From assembly GCA_021799715.1 (NCBI GenBank), contig JAJYZY010000004.1, positions 1 through 35,407 of the forward strand: a stretch of DNA of 35,407 bases. Direction: 5' to 3'. How positions within the stretch are numbered: position 1 is the first letter of the stretch; each line of letters starts with the position of its first letter. A program made the translations under genes and the position numbers. The notes under the pieces are model-generated. The model had not been told where the DNA came from, made no database searches, and saw only the letters and a list, made by a program, of their open reading frames with translations. Shown piece by piece: positions 15,586 to 23,812 of the stretch. Source of the stretch: Planctomycetota bacterium (GTDB lineage Bacteria; Planctomycetota; Phycisphaerae; WQYP01).

Positions 15586-16698
15586 ATGTCAGAAATTCAT
15601 ATACAACTTCCACCGTCGGCCAATATCGCCTATCCCGTACTTATTGGTTCGCACCTGCTGCCGGAGCTGGGGCCGCGGGTTAAAGAACGAGCGCCATCTC
15701 CGTCATGTGCTGTGATTTCCGATGAGAATGTGGCCGGGCATTACCTGCCGGCGGCCAAGGCATCACTGGAGGCGGCCGGCTACCGCGTTTGCAGTTTTGT
15801 GTTTCCCGCCGGGGAAGCGAATAAAACTCTGCGCACCGTTACCGCGGCGTATGATGCGATTCTATCCGCGCGCCTGGAGCGCACCAGTCCGGTGATTGCA
15901 TTGGGCGGCGGCGTAACCGGTGATCTGGCCGGCTTTGTAAGTTCCACGCTGCTGCGCGGCGTGCCGTTTATTCAGGTGCCCACCACGCTGCTGGCGGCCG
16001 TGGATGCCAGCGTTGGGGGCAAGGTGGGCGTGGATCATGCCATGGGAAAAAATCTCATCGGCGCGTTCCATCAGCCGGCAGCTGTGTTTACCGATGTAAC
16101 AACATTCAAAACGCTGCCGCCGCTGGAAATTCAATGCGGCCTGGCGGAATGTGTGAAACATGCCATTATTAAAGATGCCAAGCTTTTTGAATATATTCAG
16201 CACAATGTAGAAGACATTCTGTCATGCCATACGGATTCGCTTTCAGAACTCGTGGCCTGGAATGTACAAATTAAAGCGATGGTGGTCATGGCGGATCCAT
16301 TTGAGCGCGGTGAAAGGGCATTGCTTAACCTGGGCCACACTTTCGGCCACGCATTGGAGACGCTGGCGGGATACTCCAATTTGGCCCACGGGCAAGCGGT
16401 ATCGCTGGGAATAGTGGCGGCCTGCCACCTGGCGGCGCAACGGGGCGAATTTCCGCGCGCCGCGGCGCTGGCGGTGGAATCGCTGTTGACGCGCATCGGC
16501 CTGCCGGTGCGCATTTACATTTCCGATCCGGCCGCGGTTTTTAAGGCCATGGGCAGTGATAAGAAAATTATCGCCGGACGGCTGCGGCTCATCCTGCCAT
16601 CCGAGTACCTTGGCAAGGCCCGCATCGCGGATGATATTCCTGAAGATCAGATCATGCAGGCCATTGGATACATCCAGCAGGGAGCCTCGCCCTCATGA
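15586..16698 (+). CDS. aroB: 3-dehydroquinate synthase
   Basis: The second enzyme of the shikimate pathway: it converts DAHP to 3-dehydroquinate using NAD and a divalent metal, in the cytoplasm. The 370-residue product shows the full family pattern: PAGEANKT (75-82), the NAD-binding GGGVTGDLAGF (107-117), the VPTTLLAAVDASVGGK segment (131-146) with the active-site Asp and Lys, GKNLIGAFHQP (154-164), GLAECVKHAII (metal-binding Glu) and the HTFGHALE metal-binding His motif. Length is normal. ATG at 15586 follows TATGTCAG with a weak ribosome site (CTAAAATC upstream lacks GGAGG), but no other start fits. Its stop codon overlaps the dprA start (ATGA), so the two are co-translated. Confidence 0.97.
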   Translation: MSEIHIQLPPSANIAYPVLIGSHLLPELGPRVKERAPSPSCAVISDENVAGHYLPAAKASLEAAGYRVCSFVFPAGEANKTLRTVTAAYDAILSARLERTSPVIALGGGVTGDLAGFVSSTLLRGVPFIQVPTTLLAAVDASVGGKVGVDHAMGKNLIGAFHQPAAVFTDVTTFKTLPPLEIQCGLAECVKHAIIKDAKLFEYIQHNVEDILSCHTDSLSELVAWNVQIKAMVVMADPFERGERALLNLGHTFGHALETLAGYSNLAHGQAVSLGIVAACHLAAQRGEFPRAAALAVESLLTRIGLPVRIYISDPAAVFKAMGSDKKIIAGRLRLILPSEYLGKARIADDIPEDQIMQAIGYIQQGASPS

Positions 16699-17960
16699 AT
16701 GGTTCTGATTCCGTATCCGCCAATTCCGAGCCATCATCACAGCGCCTGGCCGCGTGGATTACGCTTTCACGTTGTAATGGAATCGGCCCGGTACTGCTGC
16801 GCCGGCTTCTGGAAGCTCTGCACACGCCGGAAAATATTCTCTCCGCTCCCATCGCCCAGTTGGCCGAGGTTGAAGGCATCGGCCAAAGCCGCGCGCAGGC
16901 GATAGCGCGCGGCCGGGAAGATATTGATGTTGCGGAAATTCATGCCGATTGCCAACAGAGACACATTCGCATTATCTGCCCGGACCACGGCGAGTGGCCG
17001 CCGGGTTTGACCCGCATTCCCGATCCGCCGACGGTTCTGTATATTCGCGGCAAGATTCTCCGTGAAGATATGCTGGCCGTGGGCATTGTCGGCGCACGGC
17101 GGTGCACGCTGTATGGCCGGGAGCAGGCGGATAAATTCGCCGCCGCTCTGGCCAATGCGGGCGTTACGGTGGTCAGCGGCGGAGCGCGCGGCATTGACAC
17201 GGCAGCGCACAGCGGGGCGTTACGCGCCGGCGGGCGCACCATTGTGGTGCAAGGTTGCGGATTGGGGCACTGTTATCCGCAGGAAAATGCTGATTTATAT
17301 GATCGCATTGTGCATGAGGATCGCGGCGCGGTGATCAGTGAATTATACCCGGACCAACCGCCGCTGCCGGAACATTTCCCACCGCGCAACCGCATTATCA
17401 CCGGCATGTCGCTGGGCATACTGGTGGTGGAAGCCAACCTGCGCAGCGGTTCACTGATTACGGCCCGCCTGGCCGCAGATGATTATGCGCGGGAAGTTTT
17501 TGCCCTGCCGGGGCGCGTGGATTCAGTCGCCAGCAGCGGCACACATCATCTTATAAAAACCGGGGCGGCCGCGCTGGTGGAATCGGTGGATGATATTCTC
17601 CGCGGCCTGGGACAAACGGATTTAATACAGGCCCCAGCGGATTATGGCGATGTTCTCCCGTCTTTACCCCGACGCAGCGGGCGTAAAAGCGCAGAAACGA
17701 TTGCGGATGGGAATTTATATTCACAATCGAGCAATTCACATGGCGCAGTTCCACCAGCTGAATTAACCGCCCCGCAGAAACGGATTGTGGCCTGTTTTTC
17801 CGGTGAATCACTGGATGTTGATGAATTGTGCGCCACCGCGCAGCTTCCGCCGGCGGTGATATTGGCCGAACTGACATTTTTGGAAATCTCCGGCATTCTT
17901 CGCCGCCAGCCGGACCGCCGATACATTCTCAACCCGGATAAACGATTGGAAGATCGTTAA
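16695..17960 (+). CDS. dprA: DNA-processing protein DprA/Smf
   Basis: Cytoplasmic protein that binds incoming single-stranded DNA and loads RecA during natural transformation; widespread even in bacteria not known to be competent. The 421-residue product has a helix-hairpin-helix-type N-terminus (NGIGPVLLRRLL, 28-39; EVEGIGQSRAQAIA, 58-71) and the DprA Rossmann core: VGIVGARRCTLYG (129-141), SGGARGIDTAAHSGAL (161-176), HFPPRNRIITG (227-237), EANLRSGSLITA (246-257) and the FALPGRV motif (269-275). A winged-helix C-terminal domain (about 350-415) follows a linker. It overlaps aroB by four bases. Complete, with no degenerate motif seen. Confidence 0.96.
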   Translation: MNGSDSVSANSEPSSQRLAAWITLSRCNGIGPVLLRRLLEALHTPENILSAPIAQLAEVEGIGQSRAQAIARGREDIDVAEIHADCQQRHIRIICPDHGEWPPGLTRIPDPPTVLYIRGKILREDMLAVGIVGARRCTLYGREQADKFAAALANAGVTVVSGGARGIDTAAHSGALRAGGRTIVVQGCGLGHCYPQENADLYDRIVHEDRGAVISELYPDQPPLPEHFPPRNRIITGMSLGILVVEANLRSGSLITARLAADDYAREVFALPGRVDSVASSGTHHLIKTGAAALVESVDDILRGLGQTDLIQAPADYGDVLPSLPRRSGRKSAETIADGNLYSQSSNSHGAVPPAELTAPQKRIVACFSGESLDVDELCATAQLPPAVILAELTFLEISGILRRQPDRRYILNPDKRLEDR

Positions 17961-18167
17961 ACGACCGATTGCAACGCCTCGGCACGTGCTTGCGGCGGCA
18001 TTGCGCGATTCGGCGTTGGGCCACGGGGGAACGCTCGCAAATCGGAGCATCATTGCAAAATGCGGTGGGGTCGTCATCAGCCGAACATCATGGGAAGAAA
18101 ACAGTGTGGGCTATTTTTCGTAGCGGGGCATATCGGCTATGCTGACAAAAAGAAAGCGGGTGCTGAC

Positions 18168-18452
18168 ATGGGTTGTTTTCTGATTATTTTCGGATTTTTC
18201 TGGCCGCGGGTTGTGCTGGTGCTGCTGTGGCTGTTCTCGGCATATCCGCAGCGGGCATTTCACGGAGTGATATTCCCTTTGATGGGATTTATTTTCCTGC
18301 CCACAACAACCTTGGGCTACGAACTGGCCATGAACTGGAGCGCCAACGGCATAACGGGTTTATGGTGGATACTGCCCATCATCGGATTGCTGCATGATCT
18401 GGGCCACCTTGGCTATTCCAGCGGATGGAAGAGTCGTCAGGCTGCGGCATAA
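18168..18452 (+). CDS. Small membrane protein of unknown function upstream of tatD
   Basis: A 94-residue hydrophobic protein with three likely membrane spans: residues 2-25 (FLIIFGFFWPRVVLVLLWLF), about 31-48 and about 60-76, ending in a short hydrophilic tail (GYSSGWKSRQAAA). I do not recognise the family. ATG at 18168 is chosen because the hydrophobic protein begins directly after it; the ribosome site is weak (AAAGAAAGCGGG). The gene ends 25 bases before tatD on the same strand, so the two may be co-transcribed. The 207 bases between dprA and this gene contain no other frame. Confidence 0.6.
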   Translation: MGCFLIIFGFFWPRVVLVLLWLFSAYPQRAFHGVIFPLMGFIFLPTTTLGYELAMNWSANGITGLWWILPIIGLLHDLGHLGYSSGWKSRQAAA

Positions 18453-18477
18453 TGGTACAAGATATGCTAAACTTGAA

Positions 18478-19257
18478 ATGATGTTGATTGATACGCACTG
18501 TCATCTTACGTACGAGGGGCTGGAAGAGCGGCAGGCGGATGTAGTGCAGCGCGCGGCATCGGCTGGTGTGCATCGGATGATCTCCATCGGCACTCACCCG
18601 GCGGATCATCCGCGGGTGCTGGAAACGGCGGCCGCTTTTGGCCAGGTATTTGCGGCACTGGGCATACATCCGCATCACGCCGGCGAGGTAGCGGAAACAT
18701 TCACCGAAGAATTGCAATGGGCGATTGGCAGTTCCGCCAAAGTGCTGGCGGTGGGCGAATGCGGGCTGGATTATCATGGCAACTCGGCGGCTCCCGAAAC
18801 GCAGAAAACCGCGTTTTTGCGCCAGATTGAATTAGCCGAGCAATTGCGGTTGCCGATGATTCTGCATGTGCGGGAGGCGCACGACGACGCCCTGGCGATT
18901 ATGAAACAGCACCCCGCGGTGCGCTTTGTGGTGCACTGTTTTACCGGCACCCCCGAAGAATGCGGGCGTTGGGTGGAATTGGGTGCCTATATCGGATTTA
19001 CCGGCGTGATAACGTATAAAAACGCGCCGGATGTGCGGGCGGCGTGTAAACTTGTCGCGGAAGATCGACTGCTGATTGAAACCGATTCACCTTATTTAAC
19101 TCCGCAGGCGGTGCGAAAAATAAAACCCAATGAACCGGCATTTGTGGCCCATGTCGCGCAGGCTTTGGCAGCCGAACGCGGCTGGACGCAGCGACAAACC
19201 GCAGATATCACTTCCGCCAATGCGGCACGGTTGTTTGGCGGCGCATTATTAGCATAG
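18478..19257 (+). CDS. tatD: TatD-family metal-dependent deoxyribonuclease
   Basis: A 259-residue cytoplasmic TIM-barrel hydrolase; TatD proteins are metal-dependent 3'-5' exonucleases implicated in DNA repair. All metal ligands are visible: DTHCHL (His7 and His9), GECGLDYHG (Glu94), ILHVREAHDD (His130), VHCFTGTPEE (His153) and ETDSPYLTPQ (Asp203). Length is typical. Two ATG codons start the frame (18478 and 18481). Earlier in-frame codons would overlap the upstream gene and add sequence with no family match. A terminator follows at 19262-19316. Confidence 0.95.
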   Translation: MMLIDTHCHLTYEGLEERQADVVQRAASAGVHRMISIGTHPADHPRVLETAAAFGQVFAALGIHPHHAGEVAETFTEELQWAIGSSAKVLAVGECGLDYHGNSAAPETQKTAFLRQIELAEQLRLPMILHVREAHDDALAIMKQHPAVRFVVHCFTGTPEECGRWVELGAYIGFTGVITYKNAPDVRAACKLVAEDRLLIETDSPYLTPQAVRKIKPNEPAFVAHVAQALAAERGWTQRQTADITSANAARLFGGALLA

Positions 19258-19261
19258 AACC

Positions 19262-19316
19262 ATCCGGGACATCCACAGGCAGCTTCACGCAGTTCGAAGC
19301 ATCCCGGATTTTTTTT
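19262..19316 (+). terminator. Rho-independent terminator after tatD
   Basis: An 8-bp stem (atccggga at 19262-19269 with tcccggat at 19302-19309) encloses a 32-base loop that can form an inner GCTTC/GAAGC hairpin. It is followed by a run of eight T (19309-19316). It is oriented for the plus strand; the minus-strand side has no T-run. Confidence 0.85.
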
Positions 19317-19355
19317 GTCAATTGACCATGGCCAACCGTCCGAACCGCAGTCCAA

Positions 19356-20045
19356 TTACGCTGCGGGCTTCCCCAGCAGGGCACGAACTTCCGCCAATGC
19401 CGCGATAATTCCGTCCATGCGCGGGTTGATGTCCAGGGACTGGCGATAACAGCTCTGCGCTTCAGACAAATTTCCGAGTTGCGCATGACAATGTCCCATG
19501 CCGGCCATGGCCCCAAAATGATGCGGCATCAGTTCCAGCACCCGTCGGCAATCGGCAATGGAATCGGCATAGCGCTCCGCGAGATAACCGGCAATGGCAC
19601 GTTGATTATACGCCTCGGCAAATTCCGGATCGGCCTGAATGGCGAGATTGAATTTTTCCGTTGCAGTGTCCAGATTGCCATGTTTGAGATGGCTCATGCC
19701 GCACTTGAGGTAACAGCACGCACGGTTGTTGCCGGCGCGAAACCAGATGGCCCAAAGCGCTTCTTCCGCCAATGCATGAACCTGTATGTCGGTGTCATGC
19801 AGCGCTGCGGCCAGCGGATCTATTGCCTTCTTGTCACCCAGCATCGCCAATGCCATGGCCGCAGCGCGTCGAATGTCAACCGTTGAATGCTTCAAAAACG
19901 CGCACAACTTGCCGCCGCACCAGGATCGTCCAATGCATTCCGCCGCCCCGGCGAGATTACCCGCACGGACAAACGGTTCGAATGTATTGAGAAATTCCCG
20001 CGCATCGTCACGGATGGGTTGCTGTTCGCCTGGCATCATGGCCAT
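19356..20045 (-). CDS. HEAT-repeat plus TPR protein
   Basis: A 229-residue soluble protein without a signal peptide. Residues about 45-100 form HEAT/PBS-lyase-type repeats (FLKHSTVDIRRAAAMALAML, PLAAALHDTDIQVHALAEEAL), and residues about 105-220 form three TPR units (CYLKCGMSHLKHGNLDTATEKF; AYNQRAIAGYLAERYADSI; GMGHCHAQLGNLSEAQSCY). Such proteins are scaffolds; no partner can be named. ATG at 20045 has GGGATG upstream. It is convergent with tatD across its terminator and the next gene on its strand is 219 bases upstream, so it is probably transcribed alone. Composition matches the neighbours. Confidence 0.85.
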   Translation of the reverse strand: MAMMPGEQQPIRDDAREFLNTFEPFVRAGNLAGAAECIGRSWCGGKLCAFLKHSTVDIRRAAAMALAMLGDKKAIDPLAAALHDTDIQVHALAEEALWAIWFRAGNNRACCYLKCGMSHLKHGNLDTATEKFNLAIQADPEFAEAYNQRAIAGYLAERYADSIADCRRVLELMPHHFGAMAGMGHCHAQLGNLSEAQSCYRQSLDINPRMDGIIAALAEVRALLGKPAA

Positions 20046-20264
20046 AGTTCATCCCGCATTGGCAGCGATCCTCATTTAACCAATCATCGCCCGCCGCAAA
20101 CCGCGTGAAATCACAATTGCATGTGCTTGTTTCGCGCTATTGCCTGCGAATTATTCTAGGCGGCAAGTGGCGTTAGAGACAAATTCCGACACGGCGCGGG
20201 CGTTAGTAAGCCCGGGCAATGATTGGCGGCGGGAGTAAGAATGCGGCAAATGTGATCGTTGCGG

Positions 20265-20501
20265 TTAAAAGCCGTTTTGACCACCAAACGGCATGGCCCC
20301 TCCACCGGTACCCGTTTCGGAATGTGATTGTTCGATAGGGTGCGGATCGGGAAAATACTGCGACTTGCTCTGAACGTCCTGATCACGTCCGGTAAAAAGC
20401 TCCTCCTGACAACCAGCAATCAGGGGCATGGCACATAAGATGGCCAGAGCCAGTCCACTGCGAACCGTTATTTTCCAGGAAATATGATGTTGTCGATTCA
20501 T
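20265..20501 (-). CDS. Small lipoprotein of unknown function
   Basis: A 78-residue predicted lipoprotein. The N-terminus is MNRQHHISWK followed by a hydrophobic stretch (RSGLALAILCAMPLIAG) that ends in the lipobox LIAGC, with Cys31 as the lipidation site. The mature part is short, hydrophilic and ends in a Gly-rich tail (GTGGGAMPFGGQNGF). ATG at 20501 is chosen over an in-frame codon 36 bases upstream because AGGAG lies 10 bases before it and the signal peptide then has normal length. It lies between the HEAT/TPR gene and uppP on the same strand, with more than 170 bases on each side. No function can be assigned. Confidence 0.75.
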   Translation of the reverse strand: MNRQHHISWKITVRSGLALAILCAMPLIAGCQEELFTGRDQDVQSKSQYFPDPHPIEQSHSETGTGGGAMPFGGQNGF

Positions 20502-20716
20502 GGTTATGAATCTCCTGAACCAGTTGTACTGCATCAATTGTAGAGATTTCAGTTACTTATGGAAGTGATTTCCAACACCTCACACCACAAGGTTACGACA
20601 TGGGGAGACCGCTGATGTCCAAACCGCCGCCGCTACATGTGCGCAAAACGGTGTGAACTGCGGCGGCTGTCGTTGATCATGACATCACACTCGAACACCG
20701 CTTGCCCGATCGGGCG

Positions 20717-21598
20717 TCATCGCGCCAAGATCAGGGCGATGGCACCGAGTACCACACAATAAATCGCAAAGGGAGTCAGGCGGCGGGTTTCAAAATATTT
20801 CATGAGGAACCGTGTGCTCAAATAGGCTGTGATGCCGGCGGCGATGGCGGCGGGAATGGTAAGATGCAGTATCGCCCGCGCTTCGGGCTTTAACAACGCG
20901 GGCACTTTTAATAATCCGGCCGCGGCTATGACAGGTGTGGCAAGCATAAATGCAAAGCGGCACGCTTCTTCATAAGTCAACCCCGCCAGCACACCGCCCA
21001 CAATCGCCACGCCGCTGCGGGAAATGCCCGGAAATAGCGCCAGGGTCTGTGCCGCACCCACGGCGGTTCCCTGCGGAAACGTCAAATCTTCCGCGTGTTT
21101 GCGCTGTTGGTCGGCGCCCCGCTTTTCAGCGACTTTTTTCATGTAATCTCCAAGAAACATAATGCCGCCGTTAAGAATTAAAAACACGCACACCATCCAA
21201 TAATATTTGGGGTCATCAAAAAAGAGTTTGAACTTTTTTTCAAACGCCAGTCCGATAAGTCCCACGATAATGGTGCCGGCAACCAGTAGCCAGGCGAATT
21301 TACTGTCCTGATCGTAGACCAGCTTGCCGCGCTTAACACTGCCCAGATAAGCCAGCACAACTTTCCGCCATTGCTTCCAGAAATAAATCACCAGGGCCGC
21401 GGCGGTGGCCAGATGCAGAGCCACGACAAAACTAAGGAAATTCCTGTTATTGGCATTAAAGTGCCAATGCAGCAGATGTTTGAAGATAATAAGCTGCCCG
21501 AGGGAACTTACCGGAAAGAGTTCCGAAACACCCTGCAATATTCCCAAAAATATTGCCTGAAGCAGCGTTAAATGAGTGGTTGTTGCAATATGAACCAT
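20717..21598 (-). CDS. uppP: Undecaprenyl-diphosphatase UppP/BacA
   Basis: A 293-residue inner-membrane enzyme that removes one phosphate from undecaprenyl diphosphate, recycling the lipid carrier for cell-wall and surface-polysaccharide synthesis; it confers bacitracin resistance. It has about eight hydrophobic segments. The two family motifs are present: QGVSELFPVSSLGQ (22-35) and FPGISRSGVAIVGG in the second half. In the first motif the normally conserved SSxGH ends in Gln35 instead of His. A hydrophilic insertion (MKKVAEKRGADQQRKHAEDL) separates the two halves. ATG at 21598 has GGGGTG upstream and starts just before the first span. It is divergent from the TPR lipoprotein gene. Confidence 0.93.
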   Translation of the reverse strand: MVHIATTTHLTLLQAIFLGILQGVSELFPVSSLGQLIIFKHLLHWHFNANNRNFLSFVVALHLATAAALVIYFWKQWRKVVLAYLGSVKRGKLVYDQDSKFAWLLVAGTIIVGLIGLAFEKKFKLFFDDPKYYWMVCVFLILNGGIMFLGDYMKKVAEKRGADQQRKHAEDLTFPQGTAVGAAQTLALFPGISRSGVAIVGGVLAGLTYEEACRFAFMLATPVIAAAGLLKVPALLKPEARAILHLTIPAAIAAGITAYLSTRFLMKYFETRRLTPFAIYCVVLGAIALILAR

Positions 21599-21736
21599 AA
21601 AACACCCCGTAAACAATCCCGTAAATTCCTGCACCATCCCGGTACCATGCAACATGCGCACAGGCCCTGCGTTTGGTTTTGTACCAGAGGCTCCTAGAAT
21701 ATGCCAATGAATTGTTGTGCCTTGCGGAAATATATC

Positions 21737-23746
21737 ATGCCTGAATCAAGCCATCGACGGATAAAAAAACTCATTTTCAAAGTTCGCCGACGGATCGCGG
21801 CGCTATCCGCCGGTGCGCTTGCGGTAATAGGCGTCGCGGCTTGTACGATTCCCACGGCGGATGCCTCGCCGGCGCAGACACAGCCGGCCGCGGAGGCTCT
21901 ATTACGCGGAGCCATTGCGGCACAGCATAATGGCCAATGGGTTCGGGCACTGGCTGATGTGCGAAAGGCTATCCATGCCGGAAATACCCAACCCGCCGCC
22001 ATTAATCTGCTCATCGCCGCCGCCCGGCAGCAACATCAACTTGGGGCGGCCTATCTGCTGGTTGCAGATTTGGCGGCGCGGCATCGGATAACAGCGTTGC
22101 AAAGCCGGGACATCATGGCGGCGTTAATTCGGAACGGACCGGCGCAAAGCCTGCCCGAACAACTAGTATACGCCCGTAATCACAGTGGTTATGGCACACA
22201 GCGGCAATGGGCGTGGAGGGATTATCTTCTTGGCGCAGCGGCGGCGGAATGTGGAGAGCATCAACAGGCGATCAACTGGCTGCAGGCGTCACTGCTGGCC
22301 AACGCGGCTTTCTGGCCCGGCACAGAACTACTGGCGGATCAATTGGCCGCCGATTATCACTTTTCCGCCGCGGACAAACTGCTTACCACCGCGATTCAGG
22401 GGCGATGGCATGCGCGGCAGGCATACCGTGATCTTATCGGAATTTATTGCGCGCAGGATCGGCTGCGCAAAGCTCTGATTGTAGCGCAGGAAGCGGCGGG
22501 AAAATACGCGACTGATCCCGAATTTCAGGTGCTCGTGGCACGCGTGTATGGCCTGCGTCAGCAGGAAAATCTCGAAGAACTGGTTTTAAACCGCGTCGTG
22601 CGACGTTTTCCACGCTTTAAGCCCGCTTACCTGGATTTGCTGGATATAGCGCAAAATAACGGCGATGGTCTGTTGCAGGAACGCATCAGTCGGCAATATA
22701 TCCGCTATTTTCCGCGTGATGTATTTTCCATTGTGCTGAAATCACGCATCGCGGCACAGCAGGGCAATGCGGTACTTTCCGCGCATATTCTTACGCAGGC
22801 CATGAAACACCATCCCGCAAATGTGCAACTGTGGCTGGCCCGCATTGAATTGGCTCTGGCTCTTAAACAGACCAAAGCGGCGCGAATGCTGGCCCGTCAG
22901 GCACTGGTGATCAATCCGGACAGTCTGCTGTTAAACCAGACGCTTGGCGGGTTGCTGGCGTCAAGACCGCGGGCGGCAATAGCTGCGGCGAAGACATTCG
23001 CGATGCGGCATCGACAATCGTCTTCCGCCCAGCAGGCGTATGTCCAATCCCTGCTGGAATATAAACGCTATGCGCAATGCCGGGCGTTCCTGCATCCATT
23101 GATCCAGCGCTACCCCGCGGAGCGCTGGATTCAGCAATCCTGGGCGGATTATCTTGATGCCACCCATGCCTATCAGGCGGAGCGGAATTTTCTGGTCAAA
23201 CTCACCTCCTGTGCTGCGCCGCGCGTCTCCGATCTGCTGGAGTTGGCGACACTGGATTATCAACTTCATGATTTGAAAGCCGAGGAGGCCGCGTATAAAG
23301 CCGTGCTGCGGTTGGAGCCGGCGAATTCCATGGCCGCCAATGATCTGGGTTATACGCTGACGGTGGAGAATAAAGAACTACCCTATGCGGAGAAGATTAT
23401 TGAAATAGCTGTACGAAATCATCCCGGTGATGCGGCGTCGCGGGATAGCCTTGGTTGGGTGTTCTATAAACAGGGGCATTATCAACGCGCCCTGCAACAA
23501 CTGAAACAGGCCGTGGAACTGCCCGGCGGGCAATCGCCGGAGGGCCTGGAGCATCTTGGGGCGGTTATCGACAAGCTTGGTCATCGCGGGCGGGCGATTG
23601 GAATATGGAAATTGGCCCTCAAACAATTTGATCATGCCGCCAAACTTTCACCACATCAGCAAAAGGTGAAGCGACGCATCCGGCAGCGCATTAAAAATGC
23701 CAAACTGTTCCGGGACATGCAACATGCCGGCGGCAAAATGATGTAG
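21737..23746 (+). CDS. TPR-repeat lipoprotein of unknown function
   Basis: A 669-residue protein with a basic N-terminus and a lipoprotein signal ending in the lipobox GVAAC (Cys36). The mature part is nearly all TPR, from about residue 50 to the end; the clearest units are the last ones, around NDLGYTLTVENKELPYAEKI, SRDSLGWVFYKQGHYQRALQ and EGLEHLGAVIDKLGHRGRAI. The arrangement resembles outer-membrane-anchored TPR scaffolds used in secretion, pilus or envelope assembly, but no partner is visible here. ATG at 21737 is preferred because it directly precedes the lipoprotein signal and has GCGGAAA upstream; an ATG at 21701 in frame is possible. The gene is convergent with the lyase gene. Confidence 0.85.
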   Translation: MPESSHRRIKKLIFKVRRRIAALSAGALAVIGVAACTIPTADASPAQTQPAAEALLRGAIAAQHNGQWVRALADVRKAIHAGNTQPAAINLLIAAARQQHQLGAAYLLVADLAARHRITALQSRDIMAALIRNGPAQSLPEQLVYARNHSGYGTQRQWAWRDYLLGAAAAECGEHQQAINWLQASLLANAAFWPGTELLADQLAADYHFSAADKLLTTAIQGRWHARQAYRDLIGIYCAQDRLRKALIVAQEAAGKYATDPEFQVLVARVYGLRQQENLEELVLNRVVRRFPRFKPAYLDLLDIAQNNGDGLLQERISRQYIRYFPRDVFSIVLKSRIAAQQGNAVLSAHILTQAMKHHPANVQLWLARIELALALKQTKAARMLARQALVINPDSLLLNQTLGGLLASRPRAAIAAAKTFAMRHRQSSSAQQAYVQSLLEYKRYAQCRAFLHPLIQRYPAERWIQQSWADYLDATHAYQAERNFLVKLTSCAAPRVSDLLELATLDYQLHDLKAEEAAYKAVLRLEPANSMAANDLGYTLTVENKELPYAEKIIEIAVRNHPGDAASRDSLGWVFYKQGHYQRALQQLKQAVELPGGQSPEGLEHLGAVIDKLGHRGRAIGIWKLALKQFDHAAKLSPHQQKVKRRIRQRIKNAKLFRDMQHAGGKMM

Positions 23747-23812
23747 GGCGTTATTTGGCCCGTGCAATTCGCGGGCAAACCGCGCATCATCAAGCATATT
23801 GCCCGCGCGGCT

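Noticed and set aside
20704..20715. Palindrome GCCCGATCGGGC after uppP as a terminator
   Set aside because: It has no loop or T-run; a perfect 12-base palindrome alone does not make a terminator.
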